A DNA stretch of 8,890 bases from Patescibacteria group bacterium (GCA_018821685.1 JAHJLO010000087.1:1-8890); one strand, 5' to 3'. Positions 1 to 5,587 are shown, numbered from the stretch's first letter. Made by a program: numbers and translations. The notes: generated by a model from the letters alone, not told the origin.

Positions 1-729
1 AGAAAATATTCAAATTACGGACAAGAAGCCTGTGAAAAAATAATTTCGGAACTTCAAGGTTATGACATTACAATCGTCTCAGGCCTAGCTATCGGAATTG
101 ATTCAATCGCTCATAGAAGTGCTTTAAAAAATAATCTGAAAACAATCTCTGTCCCAGGCTCCGGACTAGATTCATCTGTGATTTATCCTTCGATGAATAA
201 AAAATTAGCCGACGAAATAATAGAATCAGGTGGGTGTTTAGTCTCTGAATTTGAACCAGATTTTAAAGCGACTACTTGGTCTTTTCCTCAGAGAAACAGA
301 ATCATGGCCGGAATAGCTGATGTAATTTTAGTAATTGAAGCTGGAGAAAAATCAGGAACTCTGATAACAGCACGAATGGGAATTGATTATAATAAAGATG
401 TCGCTGTTGTGCCGGCTTCTATTTTTTCACACGGAGCGAAAGGTTCCAATAAATTACTCCACCAAGGAGCTACTCCTATTACTTGTGGAACAGACCTTTT
501 AGAATTGCTAAATTTTTCAACTGAAAATAACTCGGGTCAAAAAAGTCTCAATCTAGACGACTACTCTCCAGAAGAAAGAAAGCTTATTGAATTATTAAGC
601 GAGCCAATGTCCCGGGATGAATTAATTAGAGAGTCAGGGATGTTAGTGACAGAATTAAACCCCTTAATTTCGCTGATGGAAATTAAGGGGCTGGTAAAGG
701 AAAGTGGGGGTGAAATTTTTTTAATTTAA
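1..729 (+). CDS. dprA: DNA-processing protein DprA/Smf (5'-truncated by window edge)
   Basis: DprA binds incoming single-stranded DNA in the cytoplasm and loads RecA during natural transformation. The frame is open from base 1, so the 242 visible residues are a C-terminal fragment; the GTG at 178 is not the start. The window opens inside the RKYSNYG part of the conserved GSR-x-S-x-YG loop. Further DprA/Rossmann-fold hallmarks follow: SGLAIGIDSIAHRSAL (visible residues about 27-42), the VPGSGLD strand, FPQRNRIMAG (95-104), EAGEKSGTLITA (113-124) and GSNKLLHQGA. A winged-helix domain typical of the DprA C terminus spans about residues 187-242. The missing part would be the N terminus, including any SAM-like domain. 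The gene converges on the 801-1235 gene across a shared terminator. Natural competence is plausible but is not shown by this gene alone. Confidence 0.96.
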   Translation, partial: RKYSNYGQEACEKIISELQGYDITIVSGLAIGIDSIAHRSALKNNLKTISVPGSGLDSSVIYPSMNKKLADEIIESGGCLVSEFEPDFKATTWSFPQRNRIMAGIADVILVIEAGEKSGTLITARMGIDYNKDVAVVPASIFSHGAKGSNKLLHQGATPITCGTDLLELLNFSTENNSGQKSLNLDDYSPEERKLIELLSEPMSRDELIRESGMLVTELNPLISLMEIKGLVKESGGEIFLI

Positions 730-739
730 AAGAAATGAT

Positions 740-780
740 AAAAACCTTATCATCTAGAATATAAGATGATAAGGTTTTTT
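740..780. terminator. Bidirectional intrinsic terminator between convergent genes
   Basis: A perfect 16-bp inverted repeat (740-755 with 764-779) encloses an 8-nt AT-rich loop. The + strand ends in TTTTTT (775-780), and the minus strand has a matching T-run from the A-tract at 740-744. It lies 10 nt after the dprA stop and about 20 nt after the stop of the converging gene, so it can serve both directions. Confidence 0.88.
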
Positions 781-800
781 GAATCCAAGGGATTAAAATT

Positions 801-1235
801 TTATTCAATTTCAACCCCCATTGTTTTTTTAAACTTTTCCATATCAATACAGATATAAAGCGAAGGACCAAGAGAAGGGCTATTGTCATCCAGAAGAAGG
901 AAGACGGGTAGTTTTTCCCCTAAACAAAGACTGTAAAAGATACGGCTATCTCCTCTTAAATATTTAGGTTGAACATGAGTGTCTGTAAATTTAGGATACT
1001 GTTTAATATCAACCTCCCAAACAGGACAATGCTTCTGGAGATCAATAAGAGCTACTGCAATCTTTAGTGGTAAAGCTTGTCGAGCACGGGCGATTTCCTC
1101 ACTCACTTTGGCAAATTTTACATCTGAACCGATATAACCGAGACAATCCGAAGCAACATCCACGTATTTTCTAAGACAACCATTTAAACAAAGACTTTTA
1201 GGTCTTATACCTTTATTTCCAGAAATCTCTGACAT
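801..1235 (-). CDS. Hypothetical protein, 144 aa, unrecognised
   Basis: I do not recognise this family. It is predicted to be a soluble protein with no signal peptide or membrane segment. It has six cysteines: C16 and C20 (CLNGC), C31, C70, C104 and C129. The middle contains a plausible helix-strand region (EEIARARQALPLKIAVALID) and the C-terminal half has alternating hydrophobic strands (FLLLDD, LYICID). The CLNGC pair has no clear partner pair that would make a zinc ribbon. Support that it is real comes from the best Shine-Dalgarno in the window (AGAGG, 6 nt before the ATG), a candidate promoter of its own, and flanking terminators on both sides (1334-1372 upstream, 740-780 downstream). It appears to be a monocistronic accessory gene. 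Function unknown. Confidence 0.75.
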   Translation of the reverse strand: MSEISGNKGIRPKSLCLNGCLRKYVDVASDCLGYIGSDVKFAKVSEEIARARQALPLKIAVALIDLQKHCPVWEVDIKQYPKFTDTHVQPKYLRGDSRIFYSLCLGEKLPVFLLLDDNSPSLGPSLYICIDMEKFKKTMGVEIE

Positions 1236-1299
1236 AACAAACCTCTTCTCTTTAAATTTTATATACTTCTAAAATAAGTGAAATATTTTTCTGAGTAAA

Positions 1300-1328
1300 A
1301 TTCTACACTCAAAAAGCCCTTTAAGCAA
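1300..1328 (-). promoter_or_regulatory. Candidate sigma70-type promoter for the 801-1235 gene
   Basis: Reading the minus strand, TTGCTT (1323-1328) and TAGAAT (1300-1305, 5 of 6 to consensus) are separated by 17 nt. The expected start is near 1293, giving a leader of about 57 nt that includes the Shine-Dalgarno. An imperfect palindrome (1292-1311, outer TGAGT/ACTCA arms) overlaps the -10 and could be an operator. A second AT-rich -10-like TATATA lies closer to the gene but has no good -35. Confidence 0.45.
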
Positions 1329-1333
1329 ATCTA

Positions 1334-1372
1334 AAATAAAAAGGCAGAAGCGAATCTTCTGCCTTTTTATTT
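1334..1372 (-). terminator. Intrinsic terminator of the nusB-NUDIX/unknown/rnc operon
   Basis: A perfect 17-bp inverted repeat (1334-1350 with 1356-1372) closes on a 5-nt CGAAT loop with a GC core GGCAGAAG/CTTCTGCC, then a T-run on the minus strand. It lies 38 nt past the rnc stop. It isolates the operon from the 801-1235 gene. It is symmetric, so it could also stop + strand readthrough. Confidence 0.88.
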
Positions 1373-1410
1373 AATCCCTTTTATTTTAATTAAGAATCAC
1401 TCTTCATAAT

Positions 1411-2100
1411 TTAATTCCATTCTTTGATTTCTAATGCTTTTTGAGCTGCTGCCTGTTCTGATTCTTTTTTAGAAACACCTTCACCTTCAGCAATCAATTC
1501 ATCCTTCAAATAAACACCTACTTTAAATTTTCTATCATGATCAGGGCCCGTTTCTTCAAGAACTTTATAGACTGGTGTTATACTTACAACCTCTTGGGCT
1601 TTTTCTTGAAAATAACTTTTGGAATCTTGCCATAATCTTTGTTTAATAACTTCATCAGTTAAATGAAAAATATTTTTTTCAATAAATTTTTCGGCCATTT
1701 CATATCCTTGATCTAAATAAACAGCTCCTATAATGGCTTCGAAAACGTCAGCTAGAATAAAATCTCGTGCACGGCCAGTGTCTTTTGCTTCTCCTTTTGA
1801 TAATCTTAAATAGTCATTTGCTCCTAATTTTTGAGAAGCCAATGAAATTGTTTGTGTATTAACCAAAGCCGAACGATAGGCAGTTAAAATACCTTCTTTT
1901 TCGTGAGGGAATTTATTATAAAGATGTTTAGATACAACTAATTCTAAAACAGCGTCACCTAGATATTCAAGCCTCTCATTATGATCCCAATAGGAACCTC
2001 CGTGTTCATTTACGTAGGAACGATGAGTCAAAGCCTTTTCCAAAAGGCCAATATCATTAAATTTTATATTGATTTTTCCTGCAAATTTTTCTATTTTCAT
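1411..2100 (-). CDS. rnc: Ribonuclease III
   Basis: This enzyme cleaves double-stranded RNA and processes rRNA precursors and structured mRNAs as a cytoplasmic dimer. With the start at 2100 it has 229 residues, the usual family length. The catalytic domain carries the signature NERLEYLGDAVLELV (residues 41-55) and DVFEAIIGAVYLDQG (118-132). E45, D49, D118 and E121 match the four conserved acidic metal ligands. A C-terminal double-stranded-RNA-binding domain spans about 158-228, with DSKSYFQE, GPDHDRKF and KKESEQAAAQKALE. The frame is open back to ATG at 2145, but that start would overlap the upstream gene by 41 nt and add 15 unconserved residues. The ATG at 2100 lies 4 nt after the upstream stop, which suggests translational coupling; no clear Shine-Dalgarno is present. 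It is the last gene of the operon headed by nusB. Confidence 0.95.
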   Translation of the reverse strand: MKIEKFAGKINIKFNDIGLLEKALTHRSYVNEHGGSYWDHNERLEYLGDAVLELVVSKHLYNKFPHEKEGILTAYRSALVNTQTISLASQKLGANDYLRLSKGEAKDTGRARDFILADVFEAIIGAVYLDQGYEMAEKFIEKNIFHLTDEVIKQRLWQDSKSYFQEKAQEVVSITPVYKVLEETGPDHDRKFKVGVYLKDELIAEGEGVSKKESEQAAAQKALEIKEWN

Positions 2101-2104
2101 GTTT

Positions 2105-2446
2105 TTAAATTCTAGCGTAAGATTCAAAATGAATTTTTTCATCATTAAAAACTTCTACAACTTTGTATTTACCTCGAGTAAAAGGTTTGTTGTTATCCAA
2201 AAAATGAGTTGCCTCTAATATAATAATACTAGCTTTCGGTCTTGATAATTTTCCTTCTCCTTCCGTTTCTAACAACGGCAATTCTCCAAAAAGCCAATAA
2301 TTTCTATGATCTTTTTTTAAAAAAGAATAAACCTCATCTTCTTTCAAAGGATCAGGTATACACTCCTCAATTTTTCTATTTCCGTTATTGAATTCAGAAA
2401 TATTTCTTAAAGCCAAATCAGGATTAAATTCTATTGCTATTCCCAT
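2105..2446 (-). CDS. Hypothetical protein, 113 aa, between nusB-NUDIX and rnc
   Basis: I do not recognise this family. It is a small, soluble, acidic-to-neutral protein with no signal peptide, membrane helix or cysteine cluster apart from a single Cys (about residue 29). The C-terminal half is rich in predicted beta strands (KASIIILEAT, KYKVVEVF, KIHFESYARI), and a YWLFGELPLLE segment sits centrally, so a small beta-barrel or sandwich is possible (inference). Its stop lies 4 nt before the preferred rnc start, so the two are probably translationally coupled. Upstream it is separated from nusB-NUDIX by the 2461-2585 inverted-repeat element. No Shine-Dalgarno precedes the ATG. The context suggests a role near RNA processing, but that is guilt by association only. 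Confidence 0.78.
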   Translation of the reverse strand: MGIAIEFNPDLALRNISEFNNGNRKIEECIPDPLKEDEVYSFLKKDHRNYWLFGELPLLETEGEGKLSRPKASIIILEATHFLDNNKPFTRGKYKVVEVFNDEKIHFESYARI

Positions 2447-2460
2447 ATCATATAATTATT

Positions 2461-2585
2461 AAATAATTTCAAATTTGAGTAGGATCCGAGGAGACAAGAA
2501 GCGGAAACATGAGATGTACATTTTAGTACTTCGAATGTTTTTGTGACGAAGTCGACGAAGGAGTCTGCCAAATTTGGAATTATTT
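2461..2585. repeat. Inverted-repeat-bounded, GC-richer intergenic element
   Basis: Terminal arms 2461-2477 and 2569-2585 are complementary at 16 of 17 positions (core CAAATTTG). They flank about 91 bp of about 45% G+C, clearly above the AT-rich surroundings. The interior has further potential pairing: AAACAT with ATGTTT around a GTAC-ATTTTA-GTAC core, and a direct repeat of GACGAAG (2545-2551 and 2554-2560). The right arm covers the stop codon of the nusB-NUDIX gene. No convincing ORF or T-run is present. It could be a miniature mobile or REP-like element, a structured RNA in the operon transcript, or a processing site. Only the inverted-repeat structure is directly seen. Confidence 0.6.
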
Positions 2586-3491
2586 CTTCTTATTCAAAAT
2601 CTTAATTGCTTTAGTCATAATCGGCAAAATATCATCATAGAAATTCAATTCAGAAATTTCAGACAACTTAAACCATTTTGCCTGGTCTAAACCTCCGGCG
2701 TCCTCCCCTTCCTCCAATGTAAGCGGTTGAAAATCAGCACTCGCAAGATAATATTCTACTTGACGTCGAGTCTTCCCTTTCTCTGGGTCGTAGGCAATAT
2801 ATTCATTGTCTCCAAGTTTGTCTTCAACCTCAATATCAATACCCATTTCTTCTTTAACTTCTCTGGCGACACATTTTTCTCCATCTTCTCCTTTTTCAAT
2901 ACTTCCTTTTGACAAAGTCCAGTGTCCGAAAATATCGTGAACCAATGCTATTTGAATATCATCTCCTTTTAGAGCGTAAACAACGGCTCCACATTTCTTT
3001 TCAACAAGCATTTCGTCAAAAGGGATGTCTTCGATTTTTTTCTTTTTCTTACTAACTTGATCTTTTCCTGGTTCACCAAGTTCCTTGTAGATAGTTCCTA
3101 GTACACCACTGACAAACCTTCCGCTGTTTTCACCACCAAAAGATTTAGCAAGCTCGATAGCTTCGTTGATAGCAACTTTAGGCGGAATTTCTTTTCTATC
3201 AGAAAAAATTAATTCCGAAATACCCATTCTAAGAACATTTCTATCAGCAATAGATATTCTATTTATAGGCCATTGAGGAGCTGCTTTTTCAACAATATCA
3301 TCAATGGTATCCTTTTTTGTTAGAACACTTGTTATAAGTTTTTTTGAGAACTCTAAATCACCCAAACCAGTTGAGAATTCCCTCATATTATAATTTAGTA
3401 TTGAGTCAATTTTCGAATCATCTTGACCGTTAAAATCCCACTCAAAAAGTGATTGCAATACTATTTTTCTTGAAAGGTGCCTGTTTGACAT
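2580..3491 (-). CDS. nusB: NusB - NUDIX hydrolase fusion protein
   Basis: This 303-residue protein has two domains; NusB alone is usually 130-160 residues. Residues 1-138 are an all-helical NusB domain: SNRHLSRKIVLQSLFEWD at the start, PQWPINRISIADRNVLRMGISEL in the middle (72-94), and GRFVSGVLGTIYKEL at the end. NusB with NusE/S10 binds boxA RNA and promotes antitermination of rRNA transcription. A lysine-rich linker (about 139-165) leads to a NUDIX domain (about 166-300). Its complete Nudix box runs G196 to I218 with E202, R210-E211 and E214-E215 in the G-x5-E-x7-RE-U-x-EE-x-G-U pattern. The GAVVYAL and WTLSKGSIEKGE context resembles MutT/diadenosine-polyphosphate-type hydrolases; the true substrate is unknown. 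It is the first gene of an operon with the 2105-2446 gene and rnc. The junction is in one open frame, so a frameshift artefact is not needed to explain it. No Shine-Dalgarno is seen before the ATG. Confidence 0.92.
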   Translation of the reverse strand: MSNRHLSRKIVLQSLFEWDFNGQDDSKIDSILNYNMREFSTGLGDLEFSKKLITSVLTKKDTIDDIVEKAAPQWPINRISIADRNVLRMGISELIFSDRKEIPPKVAINEAIELAKSFGGENSGRFVSGVLGTIYKELGEPGKDQVSKKKKKIEDIPFDEMLVEKKCGAVVYALKGDDIQIALVHDIFGHWTLSKGSIEKGEDGEKCVAREVKEEMGIDIEVEDKLGDNEYIAYDPEKGKTRRQVEYYLASADFQPLTLEEGEDAGGLDQAKWFKLSEISELNFYDDILPIMTKAIKILNKKK

Positions 3492-3544
3492 AACAAAACT
3501 TTAAAAAATTTTATCTAGATAATAATCTGTCTAAAACTTAAGTA

Positions 3545-3573
3545 AATATACCACAGAAAAATAAATATTTAAA
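3545..3573 (-). promoter_or_regulatory. Putative promoter of the nusB-NUDIX operon
   Basis: On the minus strand, TTTAAA (3568-3573, 4 of 6 to the -35 consensus) is followed after 17 nt by TATATT (3545-3550), preceded by TGG as an extended -10. The predicted start near 3538 gives a leader of about 46 nt. That leader contains a perfect 12-bp palindrome TTATCTAGATAA (3511-3522). Just upstream is a small GGGG-AAAA-CCCC inverted repeat (3583-3594). Confidence 0.5.
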
Positions 3574-3655
3574 GGCACCTACGGGGAAAACCCCACTCAA
3601 CTTTTGTATTAATGGAAACTTTCTAATATTTTTAAGAACACAGTAAAGATTGAAT

Positions 3656-3709
3656 AAATAAACTTAAAGAAAAAAATCGCCTAGACGATTTTTTTCTTTA
3701 AGTTTATTT
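3656..3709 (-). terminator. rpmF intrinsic terminator overlapping the stop codon
   Basis: A perfect 24-bp inverted repeat (3656-3679 with 3686-3709) has a 6-nt loop. Only the loop-closing part is GC-containing (TCG/CGA); the rest is A/T tracts. The rpmF stop codon and final lysine codon lie inside the proximal arm. A U-rich tail follows on the minus strand (TTTATTTATT). It separates rpmF from the nusB promoter region. Confidence 0.85.
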
Positions 3710-3994
3710 TTTTGAAACGACTTTCTTTTCCTTCTTTTCTACTTTCTTTTCTGTTTTTTCGACTTCTTTTCCTAAAGCTCTCGCTTTTGTTTTCATTCTT
3801 TCAGTTTTCTTTTCAACTTTAGCCATAACATCAACTATTTGTTTTCCGTTATATTTACCACAAGTCTCACACATTCTGTGTCTTTGGTGGATAGCTCCAC
3901 ATTCTTGGCAATTAGAAAGACGTGGTGCTGTTAAACCGTGATGTGATCTTCTATTAGCCGTATGGCCCTTTGTGTGTCTCATTCTTACTGACAT
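3704..3994 (-). CDS. rpmF: 50S ribosomal protein L32 with Lys/Glu-rich C-terminal extension
   Basis: L32 is a small zinc-ribbon protein of the large ribosomal subunit. The N-terminal half (about 1-55) matches the family: basic start with KGHTANRRSHHGL, then a zinc ribbon with C29-x2-C32 and C42-x2-C45 (NCQECG, MCETCG), and the closing GKYNGKQIVDV. Typical L32 has 55-65 residues. This one has 96, because residues about 58-96 form an extra highly charged, likely helical or coiled-coil tail of KKxEK-type repeats. The tail is read through in one frame up to a hairpin terminator. No Shine-Dalgarno precedes the ATG, and the gene has a candidate promoter of its own. Such charged tails are common variable appendages on ribosomal proteins; rRNA contact is an inference. 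Confidence 0.93.
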   Translation of the reverse strand: MSVRMRHTKGHTANRRSHHGLTAPRLSNCQECGAIHQRHRMCETCGKYNGKQIVDVMAKVEKKTERMKTKARALGKEVEKTEKKVEKKEKKVVSKK

Positions 3995-4021
3995 AATTTT
4001 TTATTTATTTAAGTGACTATA

Positions 4022-4050
4022 AATTTACTACACTTTCTCGAAAAAAGCAA
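4022..4050 (-). promoter_or_regulatory. Candidate promoter for rpmF
   Basis: On the minus strand, TTGCTT (4045-4050) and TAAATT (4022-4027, 4 of 6) are spaced by 17 nt in the 64-bp gap between rnhB and rpmF. The implied leader is about 20 nt. The TTGCTT box matches the -35 proposed for the 801-1235 gene. The match is weak, so co-transcription with rnhB remains possible. Confidence 0.35.
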
Positions 4051-4058
4051 CTTAATTT

Positions 4059-4685
4059 TTAAAAATCAAAATCCACAAATCTACCTAAATAACTTTTTCT
4101 GTGAATTTCACTTAAACCATGCTTTTCTATAGCTTCCATGTGAGCTTTTGTACCATATCCTTTATGTCTTTCTAGTCCATATTCAGGATAATCTTTTGCT
4201 AATTTACACATTAACGCGTCACGAGTTACCTTTGCCACAATCGATGCCAAAGCAATTAACAACTCTTTTTCATCACCTTTCGTAATAGTCTGTTGATTAA
4301 CAAACTCTTCTGGAGCCTTCAATCCCCCATCCAAAAGCACCGAACACTCCTCAAATCTCCAGAGGCCTTGCCTCTGGAGATTTTTTAAAGATTTGTTTAT
4401 ACAAGCTTGGATTGATGGAGCAATTCCTTTTTCATCTATTTCATGGTTATCTACAAAAATAATTTTGTAATCAAGAAAACCATCTTCCTTAGCCTGTTTA
4501 ATATTTCCAAACCATTCATTCCTTTTTTTTGGACTAAGTTTTTTAGAGTCTTTAAAACCCTCAAACACCTTTATCACTTCTTTCATTTTTTCTTCAGCAA
4601 CCATCAAAGCTCCCACAGCTACAGGTCCCGCCACAGGTCCCCGCCCTACTTCATCTATTCCGATTGTGAATTTAATATTTTGCAT
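4059..4685 (-). CDS. rnhB: Ribonuclease HII
   Basis: RNase HII cuts the RNA strand of RNA-DNA hybrids and starts removal of single ribonucleotides misincorporated in DNA. At 208 residues it has normal length. Motifs in order: IGIDEVGRGPVAGP with catalytic D11 and E12, KDSKKLSPKKR (45-55), LLDGG with D119, SIVAKVTRD ending in D156, and the C-terminal YGLERHKGYGT and HRKSYLGRF. These give the complete DEDD acidic set. ATG at 4685 lies 2 nt after the stop of the upstream protease gene, and AGAAGAG just before it may act as a weak Shine-Dalgarno, so the pair is likely translationally coupled. Residues about 101-111 are encoded by a perfect 14-bp inverted repeat, which looks like an in-frame insertion in a surface loop before the D119 strand. 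Confidence 0.96.
   Translation of the reverse strand: MQNIKFTIGIDEVGRGPVAGPVAVGALMVAEEKMKEVIKVFEGFKDSKKLSPKKRNEWFGNIKQAKEDGFLDYKIIFVDNHEIDEKGIAPSIQACINKSLKNLQRQGLWRFEECSVLLDGGLKAPEEFVNQQTITKGDEKELLIALASIVAKVTRDALMCKLAKDYPEYGLERHKGYGTKAHMEAIEKHGLSEIHRKSYLGRFVDFDF
4353..4383. repeat. Perfect inverted repeat inside rnhB coding sequence
   Basis: A 14-bp perfect stem (4353-4366 with 4370-4383) has a 3-nt CTT loop and a GC-rich core TCCAGAGGC/GCCTCTGGA. It encodes about residues 101-111 of RNase HII (KNLQRQGLWRF). On the + strand it is followed by a run of T to 4386, so it looks like an intrinsic terminator pointing antisense to rnhB. It may instead be a palindromic element inserted in frame. Confidence 0.7.
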
Positions 4686-4687
4686 TA

Positions 4688-5476
4688 TTACTCTTCTAGT
4701 AATTCTAAGATAATATCAGTGGAAACAACCACCGAATATCCAGAATTTTCGTACCTTACACTTACAATTTCGTTACGTTTAATACTTTTCAATCTTTCAA
4801 CAAAAGGAATATACTCAACCACCACACCAATAACTGAGAAAGTTCTTGAAAAACCAGGACCTTCATCCACTTCCAAAACTAACCCACCACTATTTCCAAA
4901 ATAAACAGGGCAGTCTATTATAATTGTTTTTCTTTCTTTATTTTTCCCAGCGACAATACCTTTTCTTAACAAAGGTCTGCTTTCGTCAATTTGATTTGTG
5001 TCTTGTAAAGACTTAGGGTAGCCTAATATAAACACCTCGTTAGAAATAAGAGTATCTTCATATTTTTTTAAATTGTCCTTTCTTACCATAACAGTTTTTG
5101 CCCCACCGTTTGAACTTACGCCGTCTAGATAAGAAATACTATATCCCGAATCAGAATTACTTTCTAAATTAGCAATTTTTAAAACAACAACATCATTTTT
5201 TTTATCATATTTTGGATTCAATAAAGAAATATCAACATCAACTACTTGAGGATTTACCAAATTCTGATCATATGAAACCAAAGACATTTTATTATTTTTA
5301 AGTTCTGGTTCGCACTCTTCTTTTTGTTTGTCATAATTATACAAGACATGCATTGCTGTTATTAAATATTGATTATTATTTAAATCATTAAAATAAAAAC
5401 CGCTCCCGCTAGAACCATCTCCAACTTTTACAAGAACAGGGTAACTTAAATTATCATCTGGTATATATCTTGGCAT
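4688..5476 (-). CDS. Trypsin-like serine protease without signal peptide
   Basis: This 262-residue protein has the chymotrypsin/trypsin-like fold pattern. GSSGSGFYF (21-29) is followed by YLITAMHVL with catalytic H43. D95 lies in KKNDVVVLKI, and S196 in the oxyanion/nucleophile motif FGNSGG (193-198). The segments FILGYP and LRKGIVAG, typical of this class, lie between D95 and S196. All three triad residues are present, so it should be active. There is no signal peptide, membrane helix or PDZ domain, unlike HtrA/DegP, and the enzyme is therefore predicted to be cytoplasmic. The acidic insert about 49-62 is variable. It is the first gene of a unit with rnhB, 2 nt apart. It starts from ATG with no clear Shine-Dalgarno behind a perfect TATAAT box. 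Its substrate cannot be read from the sequence; quality control, phage defence or surface roles are all speculation. Confidence 0.88.
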   Translation of the reverse strand: MPRYIPDDNLSYPVLVKVGDGSSGSGFYFNDLNNNQYLITAMHVLYNYDKQKEECEPELKNNKMSLVSYDQNLVNPQVVDVDISLLNPKYDKKNDVVVLKIANLESNSDSGYSISYLDGVSSNGGAKTVMVRKDNLKKYEDTLISNEVFILGYPKSLQDTNQIDESRPLLRKGIVAGKNKERKTIIIDCPVYFGNSGGLVLEVDEGPGFSRTFSVIGVVVEYIPFVERLKSIKRNEIVSVRYENSGYSVVVSTDIILELLEE

Positions 5477-5509
5477 TTTAAAAATTAATTAATCTTTCTA
5501 ATAACACTT

Positions 5510-5515
5510 ATTATA
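5510..5515 (-). promoter_or_regulatory. -10 box of the protease-rnhB promoter
   Basis: The minus strand carries a perfect TATAAT 34 nt upstream of the protease ATG, giving an expected leader of about 27 nt. The hexamer at the -35 spacing (GAAGCA) is poor; TTGCGA is present but 21 nt away. The promoter shares a 134-bp divergent region with that of dnaE. Confidence 0.5.
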
Positions 5516-5559
5516 TACTACTTTTTCTAGATTGCTTCGCAAAAATCCGTCGGTTATTT

Positions 5560-5587
5560 CTGTAAACTGTCAACTGTAAACCGTAAA
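5560..5587. repeat. Heptanucleotide tandem repeat upstream of dnaE
   Basis: Four tandem 7-nt units read CTGTAAA, CTGTCAA, CTGTAAA and CCGTAAA, continued by CTC. They lie immediately upstream of, and overlap, the -35 position of the dnaE promoter. The period keeps a GTAAA core every 7 nt. They could be repeated protein-binding sites or a simple slippage array. Confidence 0.65.

Noticed and set aside
178..729. GTG at 178 as the dprA start
   Set aside because: The frame is open back to base 1 and the upstream residues contain conserved DprA motifs, so the gene begins before the window.
683..889. A 68-codon minus-strand frame across the dprA end
   Set aside because: It overlaps the dprA 3' end, the bidirectional terminator and the end of the 801-1235 gene, and its composition is that of a shadow frame.
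2101..2145. Upstream ATG at 2145 as the rnc start
   Set aside because: It would add 15 hydrophobic, unconserved residues overlapping the upstream gene; the ATG at 2100 gives the normal family length and tight coupling.
2461..2585. The inverted-repeat element as an intrinsic terminator or short coding gene
   Set aside because: No T-run follows a GC-rich stem on either strand, the loop is about 91 nt, and the frames through it are short with no start signals, so neither call can be supported.
4443..4904. A 153-codon + strand frame antisense to rnhB and the protease gene
   Set aside because: It lies fully opposite two well-supported genes, is a low-complexity Phe/Ser/His-rich translation typical of a shadow frame, and has no recognisable motif.
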